64,000 bases of DNA from CAZADA01 sp964568975 (GTDB lineage: Bacteria; Pseudomonadota; Alphaproteobacteria; Caulobacterales; Maricaulaceae): NCBI GenBank assembly GCA_964568975.1, contig CAZMSO010000003.1:50572-114571 (forward strand), read 5' to 3'. The notes under the pieces were generated by a model. The model did not search any database. It saw only the letters and a list, made by a program, of their open reading frames with translations, and had not been told where the DNA came from. The translations under genes and the position numbers were made by a program. Below are positions 36,162 through 46,500 of the stretch, one piece after another (positions within the stretch are counted from its first letter, which is position 1; the number at the start of each line of letters is the position of its first letter).

Positions 36162-38009
36162 CTAAGCGCGCTGGCGCTGATGGGCGTCGCCGGCGGCGGA
36201 GGTCGGTGATCCGGCCGACGCGGCGGCGCGCCGACCGTAGTGGCGCAAACGCTCCGTCAAGGCGGCGCGGTCAATCGGCTTCGTCAGCACTTCCGTCATG
36301 CCTGCGTCCTGACACTGCCGGCGCGTCTCATCAGAAGCGTCCGCCGTCAGCGCAATCACGGGAACCGCGGCGTTCGGACCACCGCCGGCGCGCAACTCAC
36401 GTGTCGCACTGAGGCCGTCAAGACCGGGCATCAGCACGTCCATCAGCACGACGTCGAAACGCTGACTCTCAAGCTGGTCGAGGGCTTCGCGCCCATCCGA
36501 CGCCATCTGAAGCTGCAGGCCGGGGTCGTTGAGAAACGCCGCCGCCACCCGCTGATTGACGGGATTGTCGTCGACCACCAACACGCGCATCACCGCTCCC
36601 TCGCTCGGTTCCCATGACGCCGCCGCTGAATCCGCGTGAGCCGACGCGGGCCGCGGCTGGCCCCGGCGCTCGGTCATCACGGCGCGAATGCGCGCTGTGA
36701 ACACCGACCCCTCGCCCAGAACGCTCTCCACCGTCACGTCCCCACCCATCAGCCGCGCCAAACGCCGCGCAATCGCTAAGCCAAGGCCCGTGCCGCCATA
36801 GCGACGGCTTGTCGATCGGTCCGCTTGCGTGAACGCCTGGAATAAGCGCGCTTGATCCGTCGTCGAGATGCCGCACCCTGTATCGTGCACGCGAAAGGTA
36901 AGATCAGCGATGTTGTCCTTGACGACGCCGCTGCGCACTTCCAGGCGCACGCTCCCCTCTGCGGTGAACTTCACCGCGTTCGATAAGAGGTTTATAAGGA
37001 TTTGCTGAAGACGAATCGGGTCACCAACCAGAGACTCTGGCGCGGTGTGATCAGCATCAACCGTAAAGCTGAGACCTTTATCTTCCGCGACGGACCGGGA
37101 TAACTGCGACACTGTTGAAATCACCGAATTTAAGTCAAACTCGGTGTCTTCCAATTCAAGTTTTCCGGCTTCAATTTTCGAAAAATCGAGCACTTCATTG
37201 AGCAGCGCTAACAAGAGATTTCCCGATTGCACAATCGTCTCAACATATTGCTTTTGGTCCCGGCCGAGGCGTGTGGCCTGGAGCGCTTGCGCCATGCCGA
37301 GCACGCCAGCGAGCGGCGTGCGCAACTCGTGACTGATCATCGCCAAGAAAGCTGACTTCGCTTCACTCGCGCGCTCGGCCTCCCCACCGCGGCGTTCTGC
37401 ATCCTGGCGCGCGGCCATGAGCGAGCCGCTGATGCCGCTGAAATGCGCCAGCAACGCTTGCAAGTGCACGCCAAACGCCACGCACGCGATCACGAGGGCG
37501 ACGAACGCCCAAGGCTCGAAACCGGTCAGGAGCGAACCCACCAGCAACCCTGAAAAAATCAACAAATGCCCAGCCAGGCCCGCAGTCATGACCGGCCGCA
37601 CATAATGGGTGTGGGTCACCACATGGATGAGCGAGCCGCAAAACCAGATGACCGCCACGGCCGTCGTGACTTGGTGGCCTTGAAACCACAAGATCGGCGG
37701 CATCAGGCCGTAGCCGGCGGTCGCGAGCGTTATGCCGGCCACCGTCACCACCCGGTCAAACCGGCTCAGGGCCTGGGCGTCGACGCGCTTGAGTAGGCGC
37801 GCGCACCACACAGCGTCAAAGGTCTGCGTGACCGCCACCAGCGCCAAATACGCCATGGCCGCTCGGGGCGCGCCGAAGCCGGCGGCGACGGCGGCGCCAA
37901 GCAGGGCGACGACCAGGCGCAGCGCCAACGCCTTCCGGCGCGACTGCGCGAGAGCCGCATACGCACCATCGGACACATGAAAGAGAGACCGTTTGTGCGC
38001 TTGCGCCAC
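36162..38009 (-). CDS. Hybrid sensor histidine kinase/response regulator
   Basis: 615 residues. About six N-terminal membrane segments (30-190) with no periplasmic domain, then HisKA with the phospho-His in ISHELRTPLAGVLGMAQ, HATPase_c (ILINLLSNAVKFT, DTGCGIS, GGTGLGLAIARRL), and a C-terminal receiver (VLVVDDNPVNQR, phospho-Asp in VLMDVLMPGLDG, TKPID). No Hpt domain, so a separate phosphotransferase is needed. No cognate output regulator is adjacent. Confidence 0.95.
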   Translation of the reverse strand: MAQAHKRSLFHVSDGAYAALAQSRRKALALRLVVALLGAAVAAGFGAPRAAMAYLALVAVTQTFDAVWCARLLKRVDAQALSRFDRVVTVAGITLATAGYGLMPPILWFQGHQVTTAVAVIWFCGSLIHVVTHTHYVRPVMTAGLAGHLLIFSGLLVGSLLTGFEPWAFVALVIACVAFGVHLQALLAHFSGISGSLMAARQDAERRGGEAERASEAKSAFLAMISHELRTPLAGVLGMAQALQATRLGRDQKQYVETIVQSGNLLLALLNEVLDFSKIEAGKLELEDTEFDLNSVISTVSQLSRSVAEDKGLSFTVDADHTAPESLVGDPIRLQQILINLLSNAVKFTAEGSVRLEVRSGVVKDNIADLTFRVHDTGCGISTTDQARLFQAFTQADRSTSRRYGGTGLGLAIARRLARLMGGDVTVESVLGEGSVFTARIRAVMTERRGQPRPASAHADSAAASWEPSEGAVMRVLVVDDNPVNQRVAAAFLNDPGLQLQMASDGREALDQLESQRFDVVLMDVLMPGLDGLSATRELRAGGGPNAAVPVIALTADASDETRRQCQDAGMTEVLTKPIDRAALTERLRHYGRRAAASAGSPTSAAGDAHQRQRA

Positions 38010-38249
38010 ACCACACCCGCGAACTCACACCAAGCGCGCAGGCTAGGCGCAAACTCTTCAAAGTGTGTTGCTTCTTGCGTACGCACGACGCTGCGCCGGG
38101 ATTAAGGGGCGCGTCACACGCGGCGACTGCTGAATCGCGAGCTGTACGGCCGCGGACGTGGCCACAGTTATGCAGCTGCGCAGCGCCGTAAGAACGACGA
38201 ACCACGCCACCCCTTCAGACGCCATAACAGCCAGGTTGGCTCAGCGGCG

Positions 38250-38708
38250 TTAGCCTTGCCTCGCCAGCTCACCGCCGGTCGCGGCCAAGACGGCGAAACC
38301 CACGCCCAAGGCGATGCACAAGGGCGCGTAGAACCACAGATCCAAGGTCCGAAACGGCTCAGTCACCTCGACGTGGAGTAGGCCGAAATCGATCGCCCAT
38401 CCAACACCGCCTCGGCCAATAAAGATCAGCGCCAGGACGCCCGCGGCGATCCGCGCCAAAACATGGATGACGCCAGGGATCCATCCGCCGGCGAGCAGAC
38501 CGAACACGCCGGCGAGAAAGATCAACCCCGCCACCACAAGCGTCGGGCCCAAGCCCGGCATGGCGCGCGCGTGCGGATTTCCGAGGACCGTGTTGATAAG
38601 ACCTTGCTCGTCATCGGCCGGCCACAACCCGCCGAACGCCCAATAGACGTGCACCGCGGAGATCAGCGTCAGGATCGCGAACAGTGTGATGGGCATGACT
38701 TTTAGCAT
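38250..38708 (-). CDS. DUF3995 membrane protein
   Basis: 152 residues with four predicted membrane segments. SAVHVYWAFGG near the N-terminus and FRTLDLWFYAPLCIALG near the C-terminus match the DUF3995 pattern. Function unknown. It lies ~65 bp upstream of pntB on the same strand? No: it is downstream-located in coordinates but transcribed away after pntB, so pntB read-through could express it. Confidence 0.82.
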   Translation of the reverse strand: MLKVMPITLFAILTLISAVHVYWAFGGLWPADDEQGLINTVLGNPHARAMPGLGPTLVVAGLIFLAGVFGLLAGGWIPGVIHVLARIAAGVLALIFIGRGGVGWAIDFGLLHVEVTEPFRTLDLWFYAPLCIALGVGFAVLAATGGELARQG

Positions 38709-38772
38709 GAGCGCTCCACTCAGAAAATGACCGAGTCATCCAGTGAGGAACCACACAGAGCACACAACGCAC

Positions 38773-40185
38773 TTACAGCGCTTTCACCACGTCTTCGACC
38801 ATCTTCTTCGCGTCGGCGAGAAGCATCATGGTGTTGTCGCGGAAGAAGAGCGGGTTTTGCACGCCCGCATAGCCCGAGCCCAGAGAGCGCTTGACGAAGA
38901 ACACCGTGCCGGCGTTCCACACCTTCAAGACCGGCATGCCGTAAATCGGCGAGCTCGGATCATCCTCGGCCGCGGGATTCGTGACGTCATTCGCGCCGAT
39001 CACAAACGCCACATCCGCTTGGCCGAAATCCGAGTTGATGTCTTCCAACTCAAAGACTTCGTCATAAGGAACCTGGGCCTCGGCCAGCAGCACATTCATA
39101 TGCCCGGGCATGCGCCCCGCGACCGGGTGGATGGCGTAAGCCACGTCCACGCCTTCGGCCTTCAGCTTGTCGCCCATTTCTTTCAGCGCGTGCTGGGCTT
39201 GGGCGACGGCCATGCCATAGCCCGGCACAATGATGACTTTACCGGCGTTCTTCATAATGAAGGCGGCGTCATCGGCGGAGCCGCGCTTGACGGCGCCCAT
39301 CTCGGCTTGGGCGGCGGCCGCGGCCGCGTCGTCGCCACCAAAACCGCCGAGAATCACTGAGATGAAGCTGCGATTCATCCCCTTGCACATGATGTAGGAG
39401 AGGATCGCCCCCGACGAGCCGACCAACGCCCCCGTGATCAACAGCGCGGTGTTCTCCAGCGTGAAGCCGAGCGCGGCCGCCGCCCACCCTGAATAGGAGT
39501 TGAGCATGGACACCACGACCGGCATATCCGCGCCGCCGATCGGGATAATCAGCGTCACGCCGATCACAAAGCCGAGTGCAGTGATCACCCAAAACGCTGT
39601 CGTCGCGCTCCCGCCCGACTGCACCAGCGCGACGATCCCCGCCAAAATTCCAACGCCGATGAGAATGTTCACAAGGTGCCGCGCCGGCAGCAGGATCGGC
39701 GCGCCGGACATGTTGCCATTCAGCTTTGCGAAGGCGATCACAGAACCGGAAAACGTAATCGCGCCGATCGCAGTCCCCAGCGACAGCTCAATCAGGGAGG
39801 CGGTTTTTAGATTCCCCGCCATGCCGATGCCATAAGCCTCCGGCGTGTAGAGCGCCGCAGCCGCGACAAACACCGCCGCTAAACCCACCAGCGAATGGAA
39901 GGCGGCGACCAATTGCGGCATCTCCGTCATCGCGATGCGGTTGGCGATCACCGCCCCCACGCCGCCGCCGACCGCGACGCCGCCGAAAATCAACGCCAAC
40001 GTCGTCCCGTCCAAAGCGCCTTGGCCGGCCGTGACCGCCAGCGTCACCCCCACGGCCAGCGCCATGCCGATCATGCCCAACAGATTGCCTTGTCGACTGG
40101 TCTCCGGGCTCGAGAGGCCGCGCAAGGTCAAAATGAACAAGACGCCCGCCACCAAATACAGGAGGGCCGCAAGATCGGCGTTCAT
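38773..40185 (-). CDS. pntB: NAD(P) transhydrogenase subunit beta PntB
   Basis: 470 residues; nine hydrophobic segments in the first ~270 residues form the proton channel part, and the C-terminal domain III binds NADP(H): VIIVPGYGMAVAQAQHAL, YAIHPVAGRMPGHMNVLLAEA, IGANDVTNPAAE, KRSLGSGYAGVQNPLF. It couples hydride transfer from NADH to NADP+ with proton entry. The ATG at 40185 matches the family start MNADLAALLYLVAGVLF. Normally preceded by pntAA-pntAB; here pntAB lies 1.6 kb away and pntAA is absent from the window. Confidence 0.96.
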   Translation of the reverse strand: MNADLAALLYLVAGVLFILTLRGLSSPETSRQGNLLGMIGMALAVGVTLAVTAGQGALDGTTLALIFGGVAVGGGVGAVIANRIAMTEMPQLVAAFHSLVGLAAVFVAAAALYTPEAYGIGMAGNLKTASLIELSLGTAIGAITFSGSVIAFAKLNGNMSGAPILLPARHLVNILIGVGILAGIVALVQSGGSATTAFWVITALGFVIGVTLIIPIGGADMPVVVSMLNSYSGWAAAALGFTLENTALLITGALVGSSGAILSYIMCKGMNRSFISVILGGFGGDDAAAAAAQAEMGAVKRGSADDAAFIMKNAGKVIIVPGYGMAVAQAQHALKEMGDKLKAEGVDVAYAIHPVAGRMPGHMNVLLAEAQVPYDEVFELEDINSDFGQADVAFVIGANDVTNPAAEDDPSSPIYGMPVLKVWNAGTVFFVKRSLGSGYAGVQNPLFFRDNTMMLLADAKKMVEDVVKAL

Positions 40186-40491
40186 GGGATGATGCTCCAA
40201 GTCGACGCGCACTAAGGCGGAGAGCCCGCCGCGCGCGACCGTGGCAAGAACGCGTGGCGGCGTCCAGTCCTTTAGCCCGCCTGTGCGCCCCCCGGAGCTC
40301 GGCGCACACCGAACACGCAGCCCCGTCCCGCGCCCTGGTCCATGAGAGCGTCGACGCCGGGGCCCCTGCCGAGCCCGAAAGCGGGAGCACAACGTCGGCC
40401 CCAATCGCAGTCGCGGCGCGCCCGCCGCTCGCGGTGGTCGCGCAAACTTGGTAGAGTTCTCGGATGCAGCCGCTGGTTTGATGGAGGGGAC
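40186..40491. other. Divergent intergenic region, 306 bp
   Basis: Separates pntB (minus) and the barrel gene at 40492 (plus). No further gene or hairpin is convincing. GGAGGGGAC at its right end is the ribosome binding site of the barrel gene. Confidence 0.5.
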
Positions 40492-41091
40492 ATGAAACAG
40501 GCGCTCGCCACGCCGGCCGTCGCGGGCCTTGCGCTCGCCATCCTTGGGGCCGGCGCGGCCCAGGCCCAATCCGGCTTAGAATGGTACACCAAGCTCGGCG
40601 CAGGCTTTGGCGCGCCCAGCGATCCTGAAATTGTCGGCGGCGACACCGAAGACGTGAACCTCGGCGCGCGCGTGGTCGCGGGTCTTGGCGTCGAAGGGCC
40701 GCAATTGCGCCGCTTCGGCACGCGCTTTGAGCTTGAGGTCAATTTCTCCGGCAACGCGTTGGATACCGATCTGAGCTCAAGCTACAACAACACCGCCGTG
40801 CTGGTGAACGCCATCGTCGACTATCCGATCAACCGTCGTGTCGGCACGTTCCTCGGCGGCGGGGTCGGCTTCGGCAGCACGGAGCTTGATCTTGATGACG
40901 GTCTTGTCGCCCAAGATGAAACCGACGGCATCGGCCAAGTGTTTATCGGCGGCTCCTACCGCGCCTCGAACCGCGTCACGCTCGATGCTGCGGTGCGGCG
41001 CATCAGCTATCCCAGCGTGAATGATGGCGGCATCGCCATTGAAGACGCCAACAGCACGGATCTGCTGTTCACGGTGCGCTTCAAGCCGTGA
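40492..41091 (+). CDS. Outer-membrane beta-barrel protein
   Basis: 199 residues with a signal peptide (cleavage after AQA, about residue 25). Alternating strands include LEWYTKLGAGFGAPS, VNLGARVVAGLGVEG, GTRFELEVNFSGNAL, GTFLGGGVGFGSTEL, GQVFIGGSYRASN and the terminal STDLLFTVRFKP, ending in an aromatic/Lys-Pro closing strand. It fits the OmpA/OmpW-like eight-strand type. Function unknown. Confidence 0.82.
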   Translation: MKQALATPAVAGLALAILGAGAAQAQSGLEWYTKLGAGFGAPSDPEIVGGDTEDVNLGARVVAGLGVEGPQLRRFGTRFELEVNFSGNALDTDLSSSYNNTAVLVNAIVDYPINRRVGTFLGGGVGFGSTELDLDDGLVAQDETDGIGQVFIGGSYRASNRVTLDAAVRRISYPSVNDGGIAIEDANSTDLLFTVRFKP

Positions 41092-41181
41092 GCGGTTGCG
41101 TCCACAAGCCTCCGCGTGCGGTCGCCGCGCGCACGCTAGGCTTGTGGGCGTGGGGGGAGCGAGATCTGACGGGAGGAGCGC

Positions 41182-41730
41182 ATGGGCGCGCTGAAGACAA
41201 TGACGGCGGCGGCCGCAGGGACGCTTGTCCTGGCGTGTGCGGCGCACGCACAAGTCAAGCCTTATGGCGGGATCGGCGTCGGGGCGGGGACCGTTACAAA
41301 CGGCGGCGGCCAAACCGGCGCGCGCATCACGCTCGGCGCAGGGGCGGTGTTCGGCCGCAATCGCCTTGAGCTTGAAGGAACGTCCGGCCTCGGCGGCGGC
41401 GACACGGACGAACTGGCGTCGCTGAGCGCGATCCTCGTCACCTACGCCCGCGAGTTCCAGGTCGCGCCGACGACGCGCTTTTACTTGGGCGCAGGGCTGG
41501 GCGGCGGCGCGTTCGACACCGATTTGCTCGATGACACCGACGGCGATTTCGGCGACTCCGAAAGCGCGATTGTCGGTCAAGTGGGCGCGGGCTTTGTGTT
41601 CGATCTCCCCGGCCCCATCGCCTTTGACGTCGGCGCGCGCGTGCAAAGCTATAACGGCGTCGGAAACTCTCAAGACAATAGCAGTTTGGAGTCCGTTGAC
41701 GGGCTTGTGCGGTTGATCATCGGGCGGTGA
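41182..41730 (+). CDS. Outer-membrane beta-barrel protein, related to upstream gene
   Basis: 182 residues with a signal peptide ending in AHA-Q (about residue 23). Strand pattern VKPYGGIGVGAGTV, ARITLGAGAVFGRNRLELEGTSG, TRFYLGAGLGGGAFDTDL, GQVGAGFVFDLPGPIAFDVGARVQSY and VDGLVRLIIGR. It shares the FDTDL/LDTDL acidic loop and architecture with the preceding gene, suggesting duplication and divergence. GGGAGGAGC precedes the ATG. Confidence 0.8.
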   Translation: MGALKTMTAAAAGTLVLACAAHAQVKPYGGIGVGAGTVTNGGGQTGARITLGAGAVFGRNRLELEGTSGLGGGDTDELASLSAILVTYAREFQVAPTTRFYLGAGLGGGAFDTDLLDDTDGDFGDSESAIVGQVGAGFVFDLPGPIAFDVGARVQSYNGVGNSQDNSSLESVDGLVRLIIGR

Positions 41731-41754
41731 CGCCGGCGCCGTCGTGCGCCCGGC

Positions 41755-42081
41755 TCAGCGCGGCTTTTTTTTGTACATCGCAAGCATGCGGCGGGTGACG
41801 AGAAACCCGCCGAAAATGTTGACGCTCGCCAACACGACCGCGATCACCCCGAACGTCTTCGACGCCGCCACCGATCCGCCGTCGCCGCCGGTGACGGGCT
41901 GGGCCGCCGCCGCCAGCAAAGCCCCCACCACGATCACGGACGACACAGCGTTCGTGACCGCCATTAACGGCGTGTGCAGAGCCGGCGTGACGCTCCACAC
42001 CACGTAATAGCCGACAAACACCGCAAGCACGAAAATGCTGATGCGAAAAATAAACGGATCGACCGCGGCGGCGTGTTCCAT
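41755..42081 (-). CDS. pntAB: NAD(P) transhydrogenase subunit alpha part 2 PntAB
   Basis: 108 residues, the membrane-only half of a split alpha subunit: VDPFIFRISIFVLAVFVGYYVVWSVTPALHTPLMAVTNAVSSVIVVGAL, then VNIFGGFLVTRRMLAMYKKK, the conserved end. Three to four membrane spans. It functions with PntAA (NAD-binding) and PntB. PntAA is not upstream; the next gene upstream is an oppositely oriented efflux gene. Confidence 0.95.
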   Translation of the reverse strand: MEHAAAVDPFIFRISIFVLAVFVGYYVVWSVTPALHTPLMAVTNAVSSVIVVGALLAAAAQPVTGGDGGSVAASKTFGVIAVVLASVNIFGGFLVTRRMLAMYKKKPR

Positions 42082-42304
42082 GAGGTCCTCCTGACGTTAG
42101 CGGCACTTAAGCAGCGTCACGCCCGCACGCCAAGGGGCGCCGCGCGCCCGCGCCAGCGCCGTGCGTGGCGTGGGCGACTGGCATTGCGGCGCGGAAGTGA
42201 TATCTACGGCCTGACCGCCGTGGCCGGTCGCGAGGCTTTGGCGGCGCTTTGGCGGGGCTCCGGCGCACCAGCCGCTCAGCCATGTGGCGTGTAAGGGGAT
42301 CTCA

Positions 42305-43546
42305 ATGGTGGCGACACCACTGCGTTGCGTGACATTCGCCGGCCTCGCCGTCGCCGCCTTGGCAGGCTGTGACGCACCCCAAGACCCGAGCGGTTCCGGG
42401 GGTCCGGGCGGGCAAGCCGCGCCCGTGGGCGTGTCCACGCCGCTGACGCGCGACGTGATCGATTGGGACGAATACACCGGCCGCTTCGTCGCGGAGGAGG
42501 AGGTGGAGGTCCGCGCGCGGGTCTCCGGCTATCTCGAAGAGATTTATTTTGAAGACGGCCAGATGGTCGAGGCGGGCGACCGGCTGTTTCTGATCGACCC
42601 GCGTCCGTTTGAAGCCGCGTATGACGCGGCGGCGGCCAACGTGCTCGCCGCTGAGGCGCGGCTGCGCAACGCCCGGCGCGAGGCTGAACGCGGCGCGGAA
42701 CTGGTGGAGCGGCGCGCCATTGCATCCGAAGAGTATGATAACCGCGTCACCATCCAGCTTGAGGCCCAAGCCGCGCTTGAAGCCGCCACAGCGCGCCGCC
42801 GCGCCGCGGAGCTCGACCGCGAATTCACGCTGGTGACGGCGCCGATCGCCGGGCGCGTCAGCGACAACCGCGTCAGCGTCGGCAATTTGGTCAGCGGCGG
42901 CGCGGGCGCGACCTTGCTGACCACCGTCATCACCATGGATCCCATTTATCTCGAAGTGGAGGCCAGCGAAGCCCAATACCTGCGTTATGCGCGCTTGGGC
43001 ATTGCCGGCGAGCGGCCGCGGGCGGACGCCGCGCGCACGCCTGTGGGGATTCGCCTCGCGGATGAGGATGGCTGGCCCCATGAAGGCGTGATCGACTTTG
43101 TGGAGCCGCGTCTTGACGCCGCCACCAGCACCTTGCGCGGTCGGGCGGTCGTGGCCAATCCCGACGGCCTCTTCACGCCCGGCCTGTTCGCGCGCATGCG
43201 CATCCCCGGCTCAGCCCCCTATGAGGCGTTGGTCGTGCCGGATTCCGTCGTGCTGGCGGATCAAGCGGGACGCTTTGTCTGGGTGATGGGCGAAGACGCG
43301 CCGAGCCAGCGCTTTGTGGAGCTCGGCCCGCTGTTGGATGACGGCATGCGTGTGATTCGCGAGGGTTTGGCCGCGGATGATCGCGTGGTGGTGGAAGGCT
43401 TGCCGGCCATTCGCCCCGGAGCGCCGGTGGCGCCGTATGAGGCGCCGCTTGCGCCCGCGTCGGCGACGCACGCCGAGACGGGCGACGCCGACAGCGCGGC
43501 TGGCGCGCCGCCGGCCGCGGACGCCGCGGCTGAGGCGGGCGATTAG
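42305..43546 (+). CDS. RND efflux periplasmic adaptor lipoprotein (MFP)
   Basis: 413 residues. The lipobox LAGC gives an acylated periplasmic adaptor. WDEYTGRFVAEEEVEVRARVSGYLEEIYFEDGQ is the AcrA/MexE-type lipoyl entry, followed by the alpha-hairpin (NARREAERGAELVERRAIASEEYDN) and APIAGRVSDNRVSVGNLV. The C-terminus is a low-complexity Ala/Glu tail. AAGGGGATCTCA precedes the ATG at 42305. Ten bases separate it from the RND pump gene. Confidence 0.95.
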   Translation: MVATPLRCVTFAGLAVAALAGCDAPQDPSGSGGPGGQAAPVGVSTPLTRDVIDWDEYTGRFVAEEEVEVRARVSGYLEEIYFEDGQMVEAGDRLFLIDPRPFEAAYDAAAANVLAAEARLRNARREAERGAELVERRAIASEEYDNRVTIQLEAQAALEAATARRRAAELDREFTLVTAPIAGRVSDNRVSVGNLVSGGAGATLLTTVITMDPIYLEVEASEAQYLRYARLGIAGERPRADAARTPVGIRLADEDGWPHEGVIDFVEPRLDAATSTLRGRAVVANPDGLFTPGLFARMRIPGSAPYEALVVPDSVVLADQAGRFVWVMGEDAPSQRFVELGPLLDDGMRVIREGLAADDRVVVEGLPAIRPGAPVAPYEAPLAPASATHAETGDADSAAGAPPAADAAAEAGD

Positions 43547-43556
43547 GACGGCGGCC

Positions 43557-46500
43557 ATGCGCTTCACCCACCTCTTCATCGACCGGCCGATCCTGGCGAG
43601 CGTGGTGTGGGTGATCACCACGCTGATCGGCGCGGTGGCGTATTTCACCCTGCCCGTCTCGCAATACCCCGAAGTCGCGCCGCCGACGATCCAAGTCGTG
43701 GCGACCTATCCGGGCGCGGACGCCGAAACCGTGGCCGACACCGTCGCCACCCCCCTGGAGCAGGAAATCAATGGTGTGGAGGGCATGATTTACATGCTCT
43801 CTCAATCGACGGCGGACGGCTCGTTGACGCTCACCGTGACGTTTGAGCTCGGCACGGATCTCGACACCGCCCAAGTGCTTGTGCAGAACCGGGTGACCGC
43901 GGCCGAAGCGCGGCTGCCCGAAGAAGTGCGTCGGCTTGGCGTCGTCACGCAGAAGAATTCGCCTGACTTGATGCTGGTCGCGCATGTGTATTCACCGGAT
44001 GCGTCCCGCGACAGTCTTTATCTCTCTAACTATGTTAGCACGCAGATGCGTGATGAGCTGTCGCGCATTGAGGGCGTCGGCTCCGCCACGGTTTTCGGCG
44101 CCCGCGACTATTCCATGCGTGTGTGGATCGACCCCACGCGCGCTGAGCGTTTCGGCCTCTCGGGCGGCGACATCGTCCAGGCGCTGCGGGGCCAAAATGT
44201 GCAAGTCGCCGCGGGTGCGTTGGACCGCCTGCCCGCGGCGGATCAGGGCGAGTATGAGATCAGCTTGCGCACCCAAGGCCGGCTGACCGCGCCGGAGGCC
44301 TTCGCCGACATTGTGATCGCGAGCGATGACGAGGGCCGGCTGGTGCGCGTGCGCGATGTCGCGCGCGTGGAGCTTGGCGCTTTGGATTACTCGCTGAGCG
44401 CGTATCTCGACGACGCGCCGGCGGTGGCGGTTGGTATTTTCCAGCGTCCCGGCTCGAACGCGCTTGCGACCGCAGACGCCGTGCAGGAGACGCTCGCCCA
44501 TTTGGGCGCGGCGTTTCCGGAGGGCGTGGCCTATGATATTATTTACAATCCGACAGAATATATCGCGGAGTCTATTCATGAAGTCCAAGTGACGATTTAT
44601 GAGGCGGTGATTCTCGTCTGCCTGGTCATCTTCATTTTCTTGCAAAGCTGGCGCGCCGCCATCATCCCGATCGTCGCCATTCCGATTTCGCTGATCACGA
44701 CGTTCGCGGTGATGGCCGCCTTCGGTTTCTCGCTAAACAATCTCTCTTTGTTCGGCTTGGTTTTGGCGATCGGCATCGTCGTCGACGACGCCATCATCGT
44801 GGTCGAAAACATTGAGCGCTATATTGAGCAAGGCCTCTCGCCGCGCGAGGCCGCGCACAAAACGATGGACGAGGTGAGCGGCGCGCTGGTCGCGATGGGC
44901 CTCGTCCTGGTGGCGGTGTTCACGCCCACTGCCTTTTTGGAAGGCATCACGGGCCAGTTTTATCGTCAGTTCGCGCTGACGATCGCCGCCGCCACGGTGG
45001 TGTCGGTGGTGGTGTCGCTGACCTTGTCGCCGGCGCTGTCGGCGCTTCTTCTCAAACCGAAAAGCGAGGATCGTCGCGGCCCCTTCGCCTGGCTCAGCGC
45101 GATCGGGCGCCGCTTCAATCGCGGTTTTGACGCCCTGGCGGGCGGTTATGCCGCCCTCACGCGCCGGCTGGTGCGTGTGAGTCTTCTGGCGGTGCTGGTC
45201 TATGCGGGCCTGCTCGCGCTGACGGGCTATCAGTTCCAGCGCACGCCTTCCGGCTTCATTCCGCCCCAAGACCAAGGCTATGCGATCACCGTGGTGCAAT
45301 TGCCGCCCGGCGCGAGCATTTCGCGCACCGACGAGGCGGTGCGGCGCATTATCCGCGACGGTTTGGACGTCGACAGCGTCGCTCACGCCGCGGGGTTCGC
45401 GGGCTTGGACGGAGCGACTTTCACCACCGCCTCCAACGCTGGAGCGGTGTTCTTTACGTTTGATGACGCTGGCGCGCGGGCGACCACCGGGCGCAGCCAA
45501 GACGCGATTATGAATGATCTGCGCGCGCGCTTTCAGGCTTACTTGCGCGACAACATCAACGTTTTCGTCATCGCGCCGCCGCCCGTGCGCGGCATCGGCA
45601 ACGCCGGCGGCTTCACTATGTATGTCCAAGACCGCGCTGGCCGCGGCTTGCCCGCACTTGAGCAAGCGGCGTGGTCCGTCGCCGGCCCCGCGAACTTCCA
45701 GCCGCAAACGCAAAACGCCTTCACTCTCTTCAACACCGCCACGCCCCAGATTTATGTCGACATCGACCGCACGCGCGCTGAGAAGCTGGGCATCGAGGTC
45801 GAGGCGGTCAATGAAGCGATCGAAGTCTATGTCGGCTCGGCGTATATTAATGATTTCAACTTCCTCGGCCGGACGTATCGGGTGACCGCCCAAGCCGACG
45901 CCGACCACCGCCGCACCATTGAGGATGTCGCACGGCTGCGCGCGCGCACCGCCTCCGGCGCGATGGCGCCGATCGGCTCTGTGGCGCGCTTCTCCGAAAC
46001 GGCCGGGCCGACGCGGGTGGCGCGCTTTAACCTCTACCCCGCCGCGCTCGTCCAGGGCGACGCCGCGCCAGGGGTCTCAACGGGTCAAGCCCTCGACGCG
46101 ATGGAGGCGTTGGCGCAGGCCAAGTTGCCGGTGGGCTTCAGCTATGCGTGGACGGATCTGTCGTACCAGCAGCGCGCGGCCCAAATCAGCGCGCTGGCGG
46201 TGTTTGCTTTGGCGGTCGTGTTCGTGTTCCTGGTGCTTGCGGGTCAGTATGAAAGCTGGATGCTGCCGCTCGCGATCATTTTGATTGTGCCGATGTGCTT
46301 GCTCTCGGCGGTGACGGGCGTGTTGCTGCGGGCCTTAGACAACAACTTGCTCACTCAAATCGGATTTGTGGTGTTGATTGGGCTCGCCTCAAAGAATGCG
46401 ATTTTGATCGTGGAGTTCGCCCGCCAAGCCGAGCAAGAGGGGATGGATCGGTTTGCGGCCGCGGCCCACGCCGCGCGTTTACGCTTGCGCCCGATCCTTA

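Noticed and set aside
38250..38708. DUF3995 gene lying upstream of pntB
   Set aside because: Both are on the minus strand, so the DUF3995 gene is downstream of pntB by about 65 bp and may be expressed by read-through; the wording in its entry should be read that way.
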